Assembly: GCA_902778895.1 (NCBI GenBank)
Contig: CACYZF010000009.1
Span: 141,786-205,785 of the forward strand
DNA: 64,000 bases
DNA from: an uncultured bacterium
GTDB lineage: Bacteria > Verrucomicrobiota > Lentisphaeria > Victivallales > UBA1829
Direction: 5' to 3'
The position numbers and the translations under genes were made by a program. A model generated the notes under the pieces. The model saw only the letters and a program-made list of their open reading frames with translations, was not told where the DNA came from and ran no database searches. This document shows, piece after piece, positions 26,001 to 33,501 of the stretch (position 1 is its first letter; each line of letters begins with the position of its first letter).

Positions 26001-26383
26001 GCCGCTTCGAGATAGTCTTTTCCATGGTCAGCCGAATCGGAATTAGCTAAGAGCGTAATTTTCTCGGCGTCACCTGATACGATAAAAAGAATACTGTTCT
26101 TTTTGCTGGCATTTGCTACAACCCATGATCTCATAGATGACATCAATTCATAAACCACCTGAGAATGTGCTATTCTATCCGAATAATAGATGGAATGAAT
26201 CGGGTATACTTTATCAATTTTTTTACATGAAGTATTTGTGCTCTTTGAATATGAGACGGTTCCCGCTACAGAAAGCCAGTTCCGTTTAAGACTGTTGAGT
26301 CGTTTTTGACATTGCTGATTGGTTTCCGTATAAAAAGCTAAAAGCTTTTGGTCTTGATCAGTAAACAGGTCTTTTTTTGCCAT
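23063..26383 (-). CDS. HerA/FtsK-type ATPase with large N-terminal domain
   Basis: A 1106-residue protein of the HerA (DUF87) branch of P-loop pumps. Residues 1-420 are a novel N-terminal region. Within it, about 227-307 is a Ser/Gly/Ala-rich, moderately hydrophobic stretch (LGGSLTSFGALMSS and similar), unusual for a cytosolic motor. The motor shows VAGLTGMGKSTTIRHIL (Walker A near 490), LLVVEEAHRIF (Walker B near 712) and a GIIIADQMPLRL sensor strand. The last 200 residues are helical. HerA proteins form hexameric DNA- or protein-translocating rings; in defence they pair with SIR2 or DUF4297 nucleases. Here the gene overlaps the WHH nuclease start (ATGA) and follows a dynamin gene by 15 nt, so motor and nuclease are probably made in step. 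Confidence 0.85.
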   Translation of the reverse strand: MAKKDLFTDQDQKLLAFYTETNQQCQKRLNSLKRNWLSVAGTVSYSKSTNTSCKKIDKVYPIHSIYYSDRIAHSQVVYELMSSMRSWVVANASKKNSILFIVSGDAEKITLLANSDSADHGKDYLEAAFPGIVFGDPCSYSPYVDNYRRGGIVSGIPAYSYNEHEQLYSLDALLRGLRGKRFALVIIGFPCSEDDITQVLSSIRNDIGSNHENILLNVTKQFGEGTSKTLGGSLTSFGALMSSLTASSSFSSTTANTVGGNMGVSGPIPGTPLTASLGVMAAHTVANTVTAGLASTYGNALGGALGVNYSVTKMQNRSHANSLERLNQFASAYEAALEEYETRLKNALAEGAWRTLTYVLADSDEDFKFTSSLYQSCLTAHFDVYEPFRIVPLGNVSSDWQSTILSIPEINVAGQKRPLDTLLTSSEFASLMSLPSESHPGIEIRETPRFCIAPDCSPGKTIEMGHVCDREVETSGIMSLALKDLTAHTLVAGLTGMGKSTTIRHILSHAGLPFLVLEPAKSEYRNMSIGGNPIRIFTAGDEAVLPLRINPFELPNGDSLHSHIDSLAAILNAAFPMEGPMAALLEQGLVRAYREAGWDVVSGKAPVNNKIPSMDSFYTALETVIDEQHFQGDYGCNIKSALLARINSLRMGPRGRLFNSELPFNVADLLARPTVIEMKKVGSDETKAFLSGLLLLRIYKFFEQKGNSETLSHLLVVEEAHRIFRKTADKGNSLVGNNTTHRSVELFENILAEVRAYGLGIIIADQMPLRLSDGAIKNTNLKIIHRLGALEDAVAMGGSMGLSEERSAFICRMKPGEALVHCSALCEPVHVKVSYSPPRTGNAITDDYLKKTMVRVQASERRPPYFDATLTALEETAPRALEQIADSFLFTIQMIPAVKKERWNYAWNECVTKLLPDLVKKAELPLSNELAGHLLHSAVLRLLKGKRFISDKQPSLLTLMISKWDAALPDELHLDLEKVREVRQMFIADELVQSINMPGWLPQEYPSAKRYYLEARQMAAAIIAEIPSVLPAIRSNRLSEACQQVATVILDRAVHGIDVRGATLEDFTFAVMLALLNKVRPDGCTRSEYLAKLQNIIQTCYGGKQR

Positions 26384-26398
26384 AGTACGATCTCCAAG

Positions 26399-28690
26399 TT
26401 ATCGTTGAAGTTCTTTGTCAAAAAGTTCAAGTGTTTGATTGAGTTGAGAGATCCTTTCGATTTTCTGTTTTTTGAGTTCCGAAGCAGATTTGAATTCTTC
26501 GATAATCTTTTCTTCTTCTTCATTCATTTGTTTGAGTCGAGTTTTAATCTTTTCCTTGATTGTTTCAGCGGAATTGGAAACAGTTTTATTGATTGATTCA
26601 CACATTTTACACGAAACAGAGACAATCTGCTTTTTGTCGATAACACCTCCTGTAAGAACTATTTTTTTGAGTAGTTCCTCAGTTTTTTCCACAATCTGTT
26701 TTTTCTTCCACTTCTTGTTAAAAATCAAAAGGGCAACAATTGCCGCCGCCGCCGCACCAACACCTACAACGGGAACAAAGAAACCTACGGCTGAGAGTCC
26801 CCATAAAGTAGTAGTAGTTGTTGTTGTCGTGGCAAGAGCTCCGAATCCCGCAGATGCACTCCATGCAGCTAATGTGTCAAACCCAAGGGCTGCAAATGTT
26901 CCAGCAAGTCCGGCTGCAGGAGTTGCTATGGCGGCAGTAGATGCGCCAAAGCCAAGCGCTGAAGTAAGAACCCAAGCCCCCCCCCCGAACAAAACCCCTC
27001 CGGCAACGGCGCCGCCTACAACATGAGGTGCATTCGTTGCGGTTGTGTCAGAAACATGACTAAACGCAATGCTGTCAATTGAATTTGCTAAGGATTCGTC
27101 ATCAATTTTCTTTAAAATCGGTGAGAGCTGTTCAAGTAGATGATAATATCTTTTATTAATCTCAGCATTAAGATTGCGAATAACACCTTCAACCCTTGAT
27201 TGTAATTCTTTGGTTAACCAACTCTGAAGGTTTTCTTTCTTTGTAAGATATTTGTAGTTGGATGGATCCTCCAATTTTTCGCTAAGCGTTTGGGAAACCT
27301 CTACAGGGATAGATGAGAGAAGTCCGTTGAGTATTGCTTCTAAACCAGTGTTTTTATCAAGAGCGGAGTTAAGATAATCATTAAGGATTATCTCGGCTTC
27401 ATGTGAATATCTAATTCGCAATTCATGTGCCGCATCTTTTTTCTCTCTTAGTTCTTCTACTGTTGTGTCAGACTCCAAAATGCGCACAGAATTGTTACAA
27501 GAGCGTGACAAAACAGTTAATATAGAACGAATCAAAGAAGATGCTTGTTGCTCGATAGCAATCTCTTTGTTCTCATATTTCAAATACTCTTCAATCCTGT
27601 TCTTCAAGACATCGAAATTGCTTTTTTTGTGCAAAAATGCCGCAAGGGCATTGATGCGTTGGTCTTCTTTTGAAGAAAGAAATGAAGGATCAATCAAAAG
27701 TTGATTAAGATTAATCTTAACATCATTCAGGACTTCATTTAAAGACATCTTTTCTTTCTTCACCTCGTTTGCAACAAGTGCATAAAGCCCGGCAACGCAC
27801 AGGAATTCAGGTTTGTCTCCATCTTGCAAGACTTCTGGCACACCTCTTTTTACAAGGTCAAGCGAATCTGACAATTCATCGCTGTTTTGCTGATCAATCT
27901 TGTTGAGGATGTAAAATATCTTTCTGTGATATGTATTTGAAATGCGATTTGAAAAACTCTTATCTATCGCGCTGCCAGGCTTTGAAGATTCGATTAAATA
28001 CAAAACCAATTGACTGTTTGGGATGATTTTGTTAATAACAATCTCATGATTTTCATCTGTTGAACCTGTTCCCGGAACATCTGTCAGTACAATATCTTTC
28101 AACCAATTTGGCATAGTTGATATAGAAAGCCAAATCCCCAAATCGTGATTCGTATCCAAAAGATTTTTTAAAAGATCGAAGGGGGCTTTGTTTCGTGATT
28201 GTTGAGAGGTTAATTCCGAAATAATTTTTAGAATTAAGTCGCTATCATGAGAGTCTAGGATTGCACCGATTCCCTTACATTGTTCACCGTCACGTTCAAG
28301 GGTGGTGACGACGGCTGCTTTATTTGCCCCTGGAAAAGACTCTAATCCTTTCGAAAAGTTTTGAAGAACATCTTCGGGAACAGATTCCATTGGAATAAAA
28401 ATAGAATCCTTTTCAGAAAAGTAAATTTCAGTTGTAATGGCCGTAACAGGTACATCCGCAGAGGGGAGAATTCGATCTTCCAACATTGCATTTAGAAGAG
28501 TAGATTTTCCTGTGCTGAATAATCCGAGAGTAGTTACATGGTAACGACCATACCTAGCATAGCGGACACAATTGTCTAAAGATTCATGGATAGTCGATCT
28601 TTCATCTTCCGAAATTAATAAATCTGTGTCATCGACATACTGCCTTGTGCGTTCAAGCTGATCCAAGACCTTTTGACGATTAAGATTCAT
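26399..28690 (-). CDS. Dynamin-like GTPase with membrane region (second of a pair)
   Basis: A 763-residue large GTPase. The start at 28690 has GGAGG 5 nt upstream; an earlier ATG at 28702 overlaps that site. G motifs: GLFSTGKST (56-64), the PVTAITTEI switch, DVPGTGS and NKID. A helical stalk follows. Residues about 560-665 are very hydrophobic and Gly/Ala/Thr-rich, with an eight-threonine run and enough length for a membrane hairpin or two. The C-terminus (about 670-763) is a charged coiled coil. Bacterial dynamins bend, fuse or patch membranes. The gene overlaps the preceding dynamin gene by 11 nt, as in other paired bacterial dynamins. Ten consecutive G in the coding strand (near 26977-26986) could cause slippage. 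AT-rich. Confidence 0.87.
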   Translation of the reverse strand: MNLNRQKVLDQLERTRQYVDDTDLLISEDERSTIHESLDNCVRYARYGRYHVTTLGLFSTGKSTLLNAMLEDRILPSADVPVTAITTEIYFSEKDSIFIPMESVPEDVLQNFSKGLESFPGANKAAVVTTLERDGEQCKGIGAILDSHDSDLILKIISELTSQQSRNKAPFDLLKNLLDTNHDLGIWLSISTMPNWLKDIVLTDVPGTGSTDENHEIVINKIIPNSQLVLYLIESSKPGSAIDKSFSNRISNTYHRKIFYILNKIDQQNSDELSDSLDLVKRGVPEVLQDGDKPEFLCVAGLYALVANEVKKEKMSLNEVLNDVKINLNQLLIDPSFLSSKEDQRINALAAFLHKKSNFDVLKNRIEEYLKYENKEIAIEQQASSLIRSILTVLSRSCNNSVRILESDTTVEELREKKDAAHELRIRYSHEAEIILNDYLNSALDKNTGLEAILNGLLSSIPVEVSQTLSEKLEDPSNYKYLTKKENLQSWLTKELQSRVEGVIRNLNAEINKRYYHLLEQLSPILKKIDDESLANSIDSIAFSHVSDTTATNAPHVVGGAVAGGVLFGGGAWVLTSALGFGASTAAIATPAAGLAGTFAALGFDTLAAWSASAGFGALATTTTTTTTLWGLSAVGFFVPVVGVGAAAAAIVALLIFNKKWKKKQIVEKTEELLKKIVLTGGVIDKKQIVSVSCKMCESINKTVSNSAETIKEKIKTRLKQMNEEEEKIIEEFKSASELKKQKIERISQLNQTLELFDKELQR

Positions 28691-30671
28691 AACAGCCTCC
28701 ATTGGTTTTAAGAAGGTTAAGCAAGTTGTCTAACTTGCTTTGAATAAAACTAATATTGAAATTGATTTGCGAACATTTCAATTCTAGATTATGTAATTTC
28801 ATCTTATTTCCATCTAACTCGTATTCTGTCAGCAGCTTTCTTTTGCGAATGGGGGCAAAGTATCGATCTAATCTGATCCAGTTGCAAGCATGAATTTTAT
28901 TCGCTTCCTCGGTAAAAATATTGAGAATATCCTTATGCCATACAGCTAAGCATTCTTGTCGCTTTTTTGTGCGGTATTCCGACAAAGCCTTTGTTCGAAA
29001 CAAGGATAAAAGAGGCTTATCTTTTTTGTTCTTGATGATAGAGGAAAGGGTTGAAACAGACTGGTTAAATACTTTGGAATAAAAGGCATCTTTTGAACTC
29101 CATGAAAAGTCGAGATTGGAAGTTGAAGGAATATTAATCTTTTTTTGAGACATAAACGATGAAATATCACTCTTTATTGAAAAATAGAAATCATCCGTGT
29201 GTTGTTTAATTCTGTATTCAGCAGGATAGATAAGACTTTTTTTTACAGCACATTTGACATTCTTTTCAAAAGCATTATAATTTCTAGATAAGGATAGAGA
29301 AAGTGCTTTTTCTGTTTCATCAAGAATATCCAACAAACCTTCGCGAACAAAATACGGAAATAGCACATCATAACGAGTAAGACATCTTTTGATAAAACTA
29401 TCAATTTCTGCTATTTCTTCCTCGTTTTGGTTTACTGTTGCTTTAGCTTGAATTAAGTCAATGGAATTGTTGTTTTGGCTAATTGCAGATAAACATATCT
29501 GTTTGTATTTGCATAAAACCAATTCGATTTTGCCTTGATGAAAACTATTGATTGAACCTTTTCTGTTATTTATTTCTTCTGCAATTCTCTTTCTCAAATG
29601 CTCAATATTTGAGGCGTCATGCAAAAACATTTCAGTTATCTTTCTGTTGTTCTCTATATTTCTAAAATCCCATCTGTCTGATAATATCAAAGATTGAAGG
29701 TTTATTTTGGGATTGTCAAGTATCTGCTTTACTGTGCAGTATTCTTTTTTAAGGAGACTCGCTCCATTTTCATATAAGGCAGAAACCTTTAACGATCTAA
29801 TACTATATTTGCTTGATAAAAGATTTAATGCTTCATTCAGTGCCAAATCATTTAATGTGTCTATCTTATTGACTATATAAACAACATGCGCATTATACTT
29901 TTTATACTCTTGTAGTATGTTTTCAGATATTCGGCTCCCAATATGTTCTGCATCAAAGACGTGTAATATGATTTGAGTTGATTGCTGTGCGATTTTTGCA
30001 TTGTGTAGATAGGTGTTTATACTTCCTTCTCCCGGAACATCAATAAAACTCGCGTCATGTAAAGAGCAAGGGAGTGAAACTCCAATAATTATTTTATCAA
30101 TCATGTTGACATGCTTTGAGGATAGTATGTTTTTCAAAGCACTTTGACTTTTTTGTTTAGGTGTATCTGTTTTGTCTATTACTTTAGAACAAAATTCATT
30201 CCCTCTTGTTATGCAGCTCGAGGCTGTTTCAATTGCCCACAAAAAAGCACTTATATTCTTTATGGACATTGGATGATATTCGAGTTCTTGATTCTCTGTT
30301 ATCCATTTCACCCTGTCTTCTGTTTTTGTTTTTCTAGAATTTTCTATATCATCTATTGTTTTTTGGACTTTTTTTTGGGTTTGTTCATCTATGCTATTAC
30401 TCCAATGACATTTAATGTACGGTTTTTTTGCGTGAATTATTTCTATTTGCCTACTTGTAAGCGGGATGTCTGCAACCGGAAGAAGTTGATGTCCAATAAT
30501 CGCATTTATTAAAGACGATTTTCCAGCGCTAAACTCTCCGCAAACCATAAAGTTAATCTTTCCCTTTTCTATATTGTATATTATTTCATCTATCACGGCA
30601 CAATCTAATTCGGAATTCTTAAATCCCGTCAAAATGGCCTTTGTGTCTTTTGCTATATGAACCAAGTCCAT
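28680..30671 (-). CDS. Dynamin-like GTPase (first of a pair)
   Basis: A 663-residue large GTPase. P-loop GEFSAGKSS lies at about 45-53, followed by a switch region with PLTSRQIEI, then FIDVPGEGS (G3) and VNKID (G4). The rest is helical and lysine-rich with no clear membrane span, so this partner is probably soluble or peripherally membrane-bound, complementing the membrane-inserted partner encoded next. The start lies 1 nt after the WYL regulator stop (TAA-A-ATG), so the two are translationally linked. Base composition is much more AT-rich than the flanking chromosome, a sign of separate origin. In known pairs (LeoA/B/C, DynA-type proteins) such GTPases act at membranes, and DynA has been linked to protection against phage lysis. 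Confidence 0.87.
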   Translation of the reverse strand: MDLVHIAKDTKAILTGFKNSELDCAVIDEIIYNIEKGKINFMVCGEFSAGKSSLINAIIGHQLLPVADIPLTSRQIEIIHAKKPYIKCHWSNSIDEQTQKKVQKTIDDIENSRKTKTEDRVKWITENQELEYHPMSIKNISAFLWAIETASSCITRGNEFCSKVIDKTDTPKQKSQSALKNILSSKHVNMIDKIIIGVSLPCSLHDASFIDVPGEGSINTYLHNAKIAQQSTQIILHVFDAEHIGSRISENILQEYKKYNAHVVYIVNKIDTLNDLALNEALNLLSSKYSIRSLKVSALYENGASLLKKEYCTVKQILDNPKINLQSLILSDRWDFRNIENNRKITEMFLHDASNIEHLRKRIAEEINNRKGSINSFHQGKIELVLCKYKQICLSAISQNNNSIDLIQAKATVNQNEEEIAEIDSFIKRCLTRYDVLFPYFVREGLLDILDETEKALSLSLSRNYNAFEKNVKCAVKKSLIYPAEYRIKQHTDDFYFSIKSDISSFMSQKKINIPSTSNLDFSWSSKDAFYSKVFNQSVSTLSSIIKNKKDKPLLSLFRTKALSEYRTKKRQECLAVWHKDILNIFTEEANKIHACNWIRLDRYFAPIRKRKLLTEYELDGNKMKLHNLELKCSQINFNISFIQSKLDNLLNLLKTNGGCYES

Positions 30672-30672
30672 T

Positions 30673-31671
30673 TTATTCTTTGCTTCTATGTTCTTTTGCT
30701 AATTGGTTTGCAAAACAATAAATATCATCTTGGATGGAAGTAGGTAAAAGCACTCTAGCTCTTCCGCACTGATTCATTACCCAAGTGATTAACCGATGTC
30801 GTGGGAGCTTTGCCACGGAAACGTTGCTTCCGCCATTGGGGAGGAGTTCAATTTTCTGCTTGGGGTGAAGCTGCCGTACAGAAAGAAGCTTTGTCAAATA
30901 GTCGTCACAATGAACAACCACATTCTCGACCATATCATAGTCGAAGACTTCATCTTCGCTTGCCGTTTTGATGATCTTTTGATCGGGCAAAAACTTCTTT
31001 CCTGTCGGTTCCACAGACTTCATGCGCGCTATAGTTAATGTACGCATCTGCTTGCGAAGATGACAATATCCCTTCGTATACCAGGCCCCATCGTAGAAGA
31101 CCAGTGTATGCGGTTCAAAGTCTCTGGATGTCGTTTGCGCACGGCTGTCCTCGTATTCAATGCGACAAACTTCGTGATTCTGCCATGCCTGGAAAAGCGG
31201 CATGAATACATTTGGATCCACCTTGATTCGATTTGAGGGAATCACGACCAGGGATTCGACTAAAGTCTGGTCAAGGGCATCGGGGTTGTTGTTCGTGAGA
31301 AGATAATCGACGGCAGCGCGCATATCCTGTTTCAGCGGTTCAGGGAAGATGTGTTCGGCAACTCGTGCACCGAGGACAGCGGAGAAGACCGCTGTGTCCT
31401 CAAAGAACTGAGGGCAGGAAAAATTCCAGGAACGCTTTGTCAGGTAATACCCATTCTTGGATGCACTGAACTTGATGGGGGCTCCAAAATCATTCTTCAA
31501 GACTTGAATATCTCTGGCAACCGTTTTGGGTGTGCAGGCAATGTTAATGTTCTCGTTTACATCGGCTGCACGAAGCGCAGCCGCAAATGAGGAGCAATTC
31601 GGATAACGGTTTTCCTTTAGACTTGCAACAAGTCTCACGAATCGGATTAATTGTTTTTTGCTGGTCGGCAT
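30673..31671 (-). CDS. WYL-domain transcriptional regulator (HTH + WYL)
   Basis: A 332-residue regulator. The N-terminal winged helix (about 1-75: TPKTVARDIQVLKNDFGAPI, then ASKNGYYL) is the YafY/DeoR-like fold. The WYL domain (about 155-235: CRIEYEDSRA, FEPHTLVFYDGAWYTKGYCH, RTLTIARMKSVEPT) follows, then a WCX C-terminal extension. WYL proteins bind nucleic-acid-derived ligands and are very often the first gene of defence operons, keeping them silent until infection. Here it heads the dynamin-HerA-nuclease operon and is joined to it with a 1-nt gap. GAGGA precedes the start. Likely target: the sequence GACATTTTGTG at 31728-31738, also found before the NERD helicase. Confidence 0.88.
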   Translation of the reverse strand: MPTSKKQLIRFVRLVASLKENRYPNCSSFAAALRAADVNENINIACTPKTVARDIQVLKNDFGAPIKFSASKNGYYLTKRSWNFSCPQFFEDTAVFSAVLGARVAEHIFPEPLKQDMRAAVDYLLTNNNPDALDQTLVESLVVIPSNRIKVDPNVFMPLFQAWQNHEVCRIEYEDSRAQTTSRDFEPHTLVFYDGAWYTKGYCHLRKQMRTLTIARMKSVEPTGKKFLPDQKIIKTASEDEVFDYDMVENVVVHCDDYLTKLLSVRQLHPKQKIELLPNGGSNVSVAKLPRHRLITWVMNQCGRARVLLPTSIQDDIYCFANQLAKEHRSKE

Positions 31672-32020
31672 ACCGTTGTCCTCGTCTTTACGTCATGAGT
31701 TGTGCAATACTATACTGCCGAACCTCGGACATTTTGTGGTGTACCCGTTGTTTTTTTTGAAAAAAATCGAAAAAAATGGGAATACAGATTCCCTTGCCGG
31801 AAACATGCGATCCCCCAGAGCATGTGCAACAGCCCATGCTTTCTTAAGCCTGACTCGCTCTCGGTTTTCATGCGTTTCACCTCAAATTGGGGGACAACTG
31901 TACGACCTATGCTCTATTATAACACCAACTTCTTATTATTTCAAGTGCAATTCGGAAAAAGATTGAGCATTTTTCCTACATCACATGATACCCTTCACAA
32001 TGAAAATGACAACTCCTTTA

Positions 32021-32048
32021 TCCACCAGCTCCGAGTGGAGCTGGTGGA
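32021..32048. repeat. Perfect 12-bp inverted repeat with 4-nt loop
   Basis: Arms tccaccagctcc (32021-32032) and ggagctggtgga (32037-32048). No T-run on either side. It could be a terminator remnant, a replication single-strand origin-type stem or a protein site. Confidence 0.6.
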
Positions 32049-32327
32049 TGGTCCTCCCAAGGAACCGAGAATGTCGAATATGGCATGGGGTATAGTCAAA
32101 CTTCTCTATGAAGACAATTTGCAATTCGTTGCATCTCTCGGAATCCAAAGAAAAGGAATAGTAAAAACACGAATAGAAAAAAGGAATGTCAGTATCGGCA
32201 AGTGAATTCATGAACGCTTCCGTAGTATAGGCCATGAAAGCCTTTGTCAATACCGGCAAACCTTCGAACCGTTCATTTTTGAACTTAGAATATACCTGTT
32301 GTGATAATTAAAATCAAAATCGTTTGT

Positions 32328-32417
32328 AATCTTGTCATATAATAATCAATTCCAGAAAATCTAAAGCATTATCCTGTTGACAAGATTCTAACCATTTTTG
32401 TTGTCATATAATAATCA
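32328..32417. repeat. Direct and inverted repeats next to the Rep-like gene
   Basis: The 17-bp sequence ttgtcatataataatca occurs at 32332-32348 and 32401-32417. A perfect 10-bp inverted pair, aatcttgtca (32328-32337) and tgacaagatt (32378-32387), spans the gap. They lie 10-100 bp beyond the 3' end of the HUH-like gene, a plausible place for replication-protein binding. Confidence 0.55.
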
Positions 32418-32426
32418 TAACATCTC

Positions 32427-32969
32427 TTATTTTTTCTTTTTGATTTGCGATCTGAAAAAAGTTTTGCCTTTCACGTTGTCTTTCTGTTCAATTTTCGCCA
32501 AGTAACTGAATTGACGCTGAACCTCTTGTAGGTTCCTGGGATCAGGGTCATCACGCTTAATCATAATACCATTCTTACCCTTATCATCGCAGTGGTTGAT
32601 GGACCCTCCAGGACCTGCAACATTGTTAAGAATACGTTCCATGTCTTTGAAAACATAATACGTGCTTTTGACTTTTTGTCCGTCTAGAAATAGAGCCATG
32701 TGATAATGTATCTTCCCATCAGGACTGACTTCTCTGACCATGACATAAGCGGGACCGTAGCCTTTGTTCTTCTGGGATTCAATGAAACGATGATTGACTT
32801 TCATAATCAGACTCTGATCGGAACCTTCTGGAAGATGTACATCTCCTCTCATTGCAAATGTTTTGCTGTGGCGATCCATGTAGTCGTCTCTGACGTTGTC
32901 AATTGCGTTCAGTATCTTCTTGTACATGGGCTTATTAAGGGTGTGGTAGGAATGAATGTATTTTTTCAT
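32427..32969 (-). CDS. Inovirus Gp2 / YagK-YfjJ-like replication protein
   Basis: A 180-residue protein. Features of the inovirus-type Gp2/YagK family: FAMRGDVHLPEG near residue 40, GYGPAYVMVREVS, and KIHYHMALFLDG, in which H-Y-H is the metal-binding HUH-like pair of rolling-circle initiators. A tyrosine-containing YVFKDMERIL segment follows, and then a basic C-terminus (SQIKKKK). Such genes are frequent in islands and satellites, where they are thought to start rolling-circle-type replication or mobilisation. AGGAGG precedes the start. Repeats that could form its binding site flank its 3' side, and an AT-rich repeat tract lies 5'. The family call is good; actual nicking activity is inferred. 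Confidence 0.72.
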   Translation of the reverse strand: MKKYIHSYHTLNKPMYKKILNAIDNVRDDYMDRHSKTFAMRGDVHLPEGSDQSLIMKVNHRFIESQKNKGYGPAYVMVREVSPDGKIHYHMALFLDGQKVKSTYYVFKDMERILNNVAGPGGSINHCDDKGKNGIMIKRDDPDPRNLQEVQRQFSYLAKIEQKDNVKGKTFFRSQIKKKK

Positions 32970-33501
32970 GGTTGTTCCTCCTGTAAATGATGGTTATAGG
33001 TTTAAAATGTCAATAAAGGAAAAGAAATACATGTTATGTAAAAGTGTCTTTATTTTTGTCATGACTACTATCGGTTGAAAGAATAACGCTGTAGTATGTT
33101 GTTGTCAATAGTCTTGCACTCTGTTCATCTGCCATCATCTCTCTTATAACCATGTTGTCTTGTATAAGGGAATAAAGGATAAAGACTGTAATGGGTATAA
33201 AGAGTATAAAGGATAATGTGGTATAAGGATATAAGGGTATGAGTATATGCTTGTATGTGTGAGTGTGTTGTGCTCTCTATGCCGTAGAAGGGGGTTTGAT
33301 TGTGTAATATATAAAATCCTATTTTTTATACTCAACAAATCAATTAAAACATAATAGGTTTTGTTTTTCTAGAATTGTTTTTGATTGTTTTTTTCAACTC
33401 GCGATTTGTTGCATATAATATCGCGACTTGATTATTTTGGTTTGAACTCAAACAGGCATATTATACGTAATTTCATCTCTAACCTTAACCAAGGAGGTCT
33501 C
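32970..33501. other. AT-rich intergenic region with iteron-like tracts
   Basis: No gene is supported. From about 33160 to 33245 the short unit tataa(a)gg(at) recurs five or six times (ggataaag, gtataaagag, gtataaagga, gtataaggat, atataagggt), suggesting iterons or an unwinding element. The right end carries the palindrome-overlapped promoter at 33399-33426. Confidence 0.5.
33399..33426. promoter_or_regulatory. Palindrome enclosing a -10 box upstream of the 33502 gene
   Basis: Arms tcgcgat (33399-33405) and atcgcga (33420-33426) enclose TATAAT (33414-33419). A repressor bound here would block RNA polymerase. It is about 75 bp before the start of the 156-aa gene and may control the whole rightward replication cluster. 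Confidence 0.5.

Larger units (their letters stand above)
31672..32426. other. Intergenic region, no supported gene; WYL promoter, hairpin and repeats
   Basis: Contains the WYL upstream region (possible leftward -10 TATAGT at 31709-31714), the GACATTTTGTG...TTTTTTTGAAAAAA segment shared with 19279-19316, a perfect 12-bp hairpin (32021-32048) and repeats beside the Rep-like gene (32328-32417). A 92-codon leftward frame (31981-32259) crosses the hairpin and looks spurious. Confidence 0.5.

Noticed and set aside
31981..32259. A 92-codon leftward frame
   Set aside because: It crosses a perfect 12-bp hairpin, lacks a ribosome site and shows no similarity.
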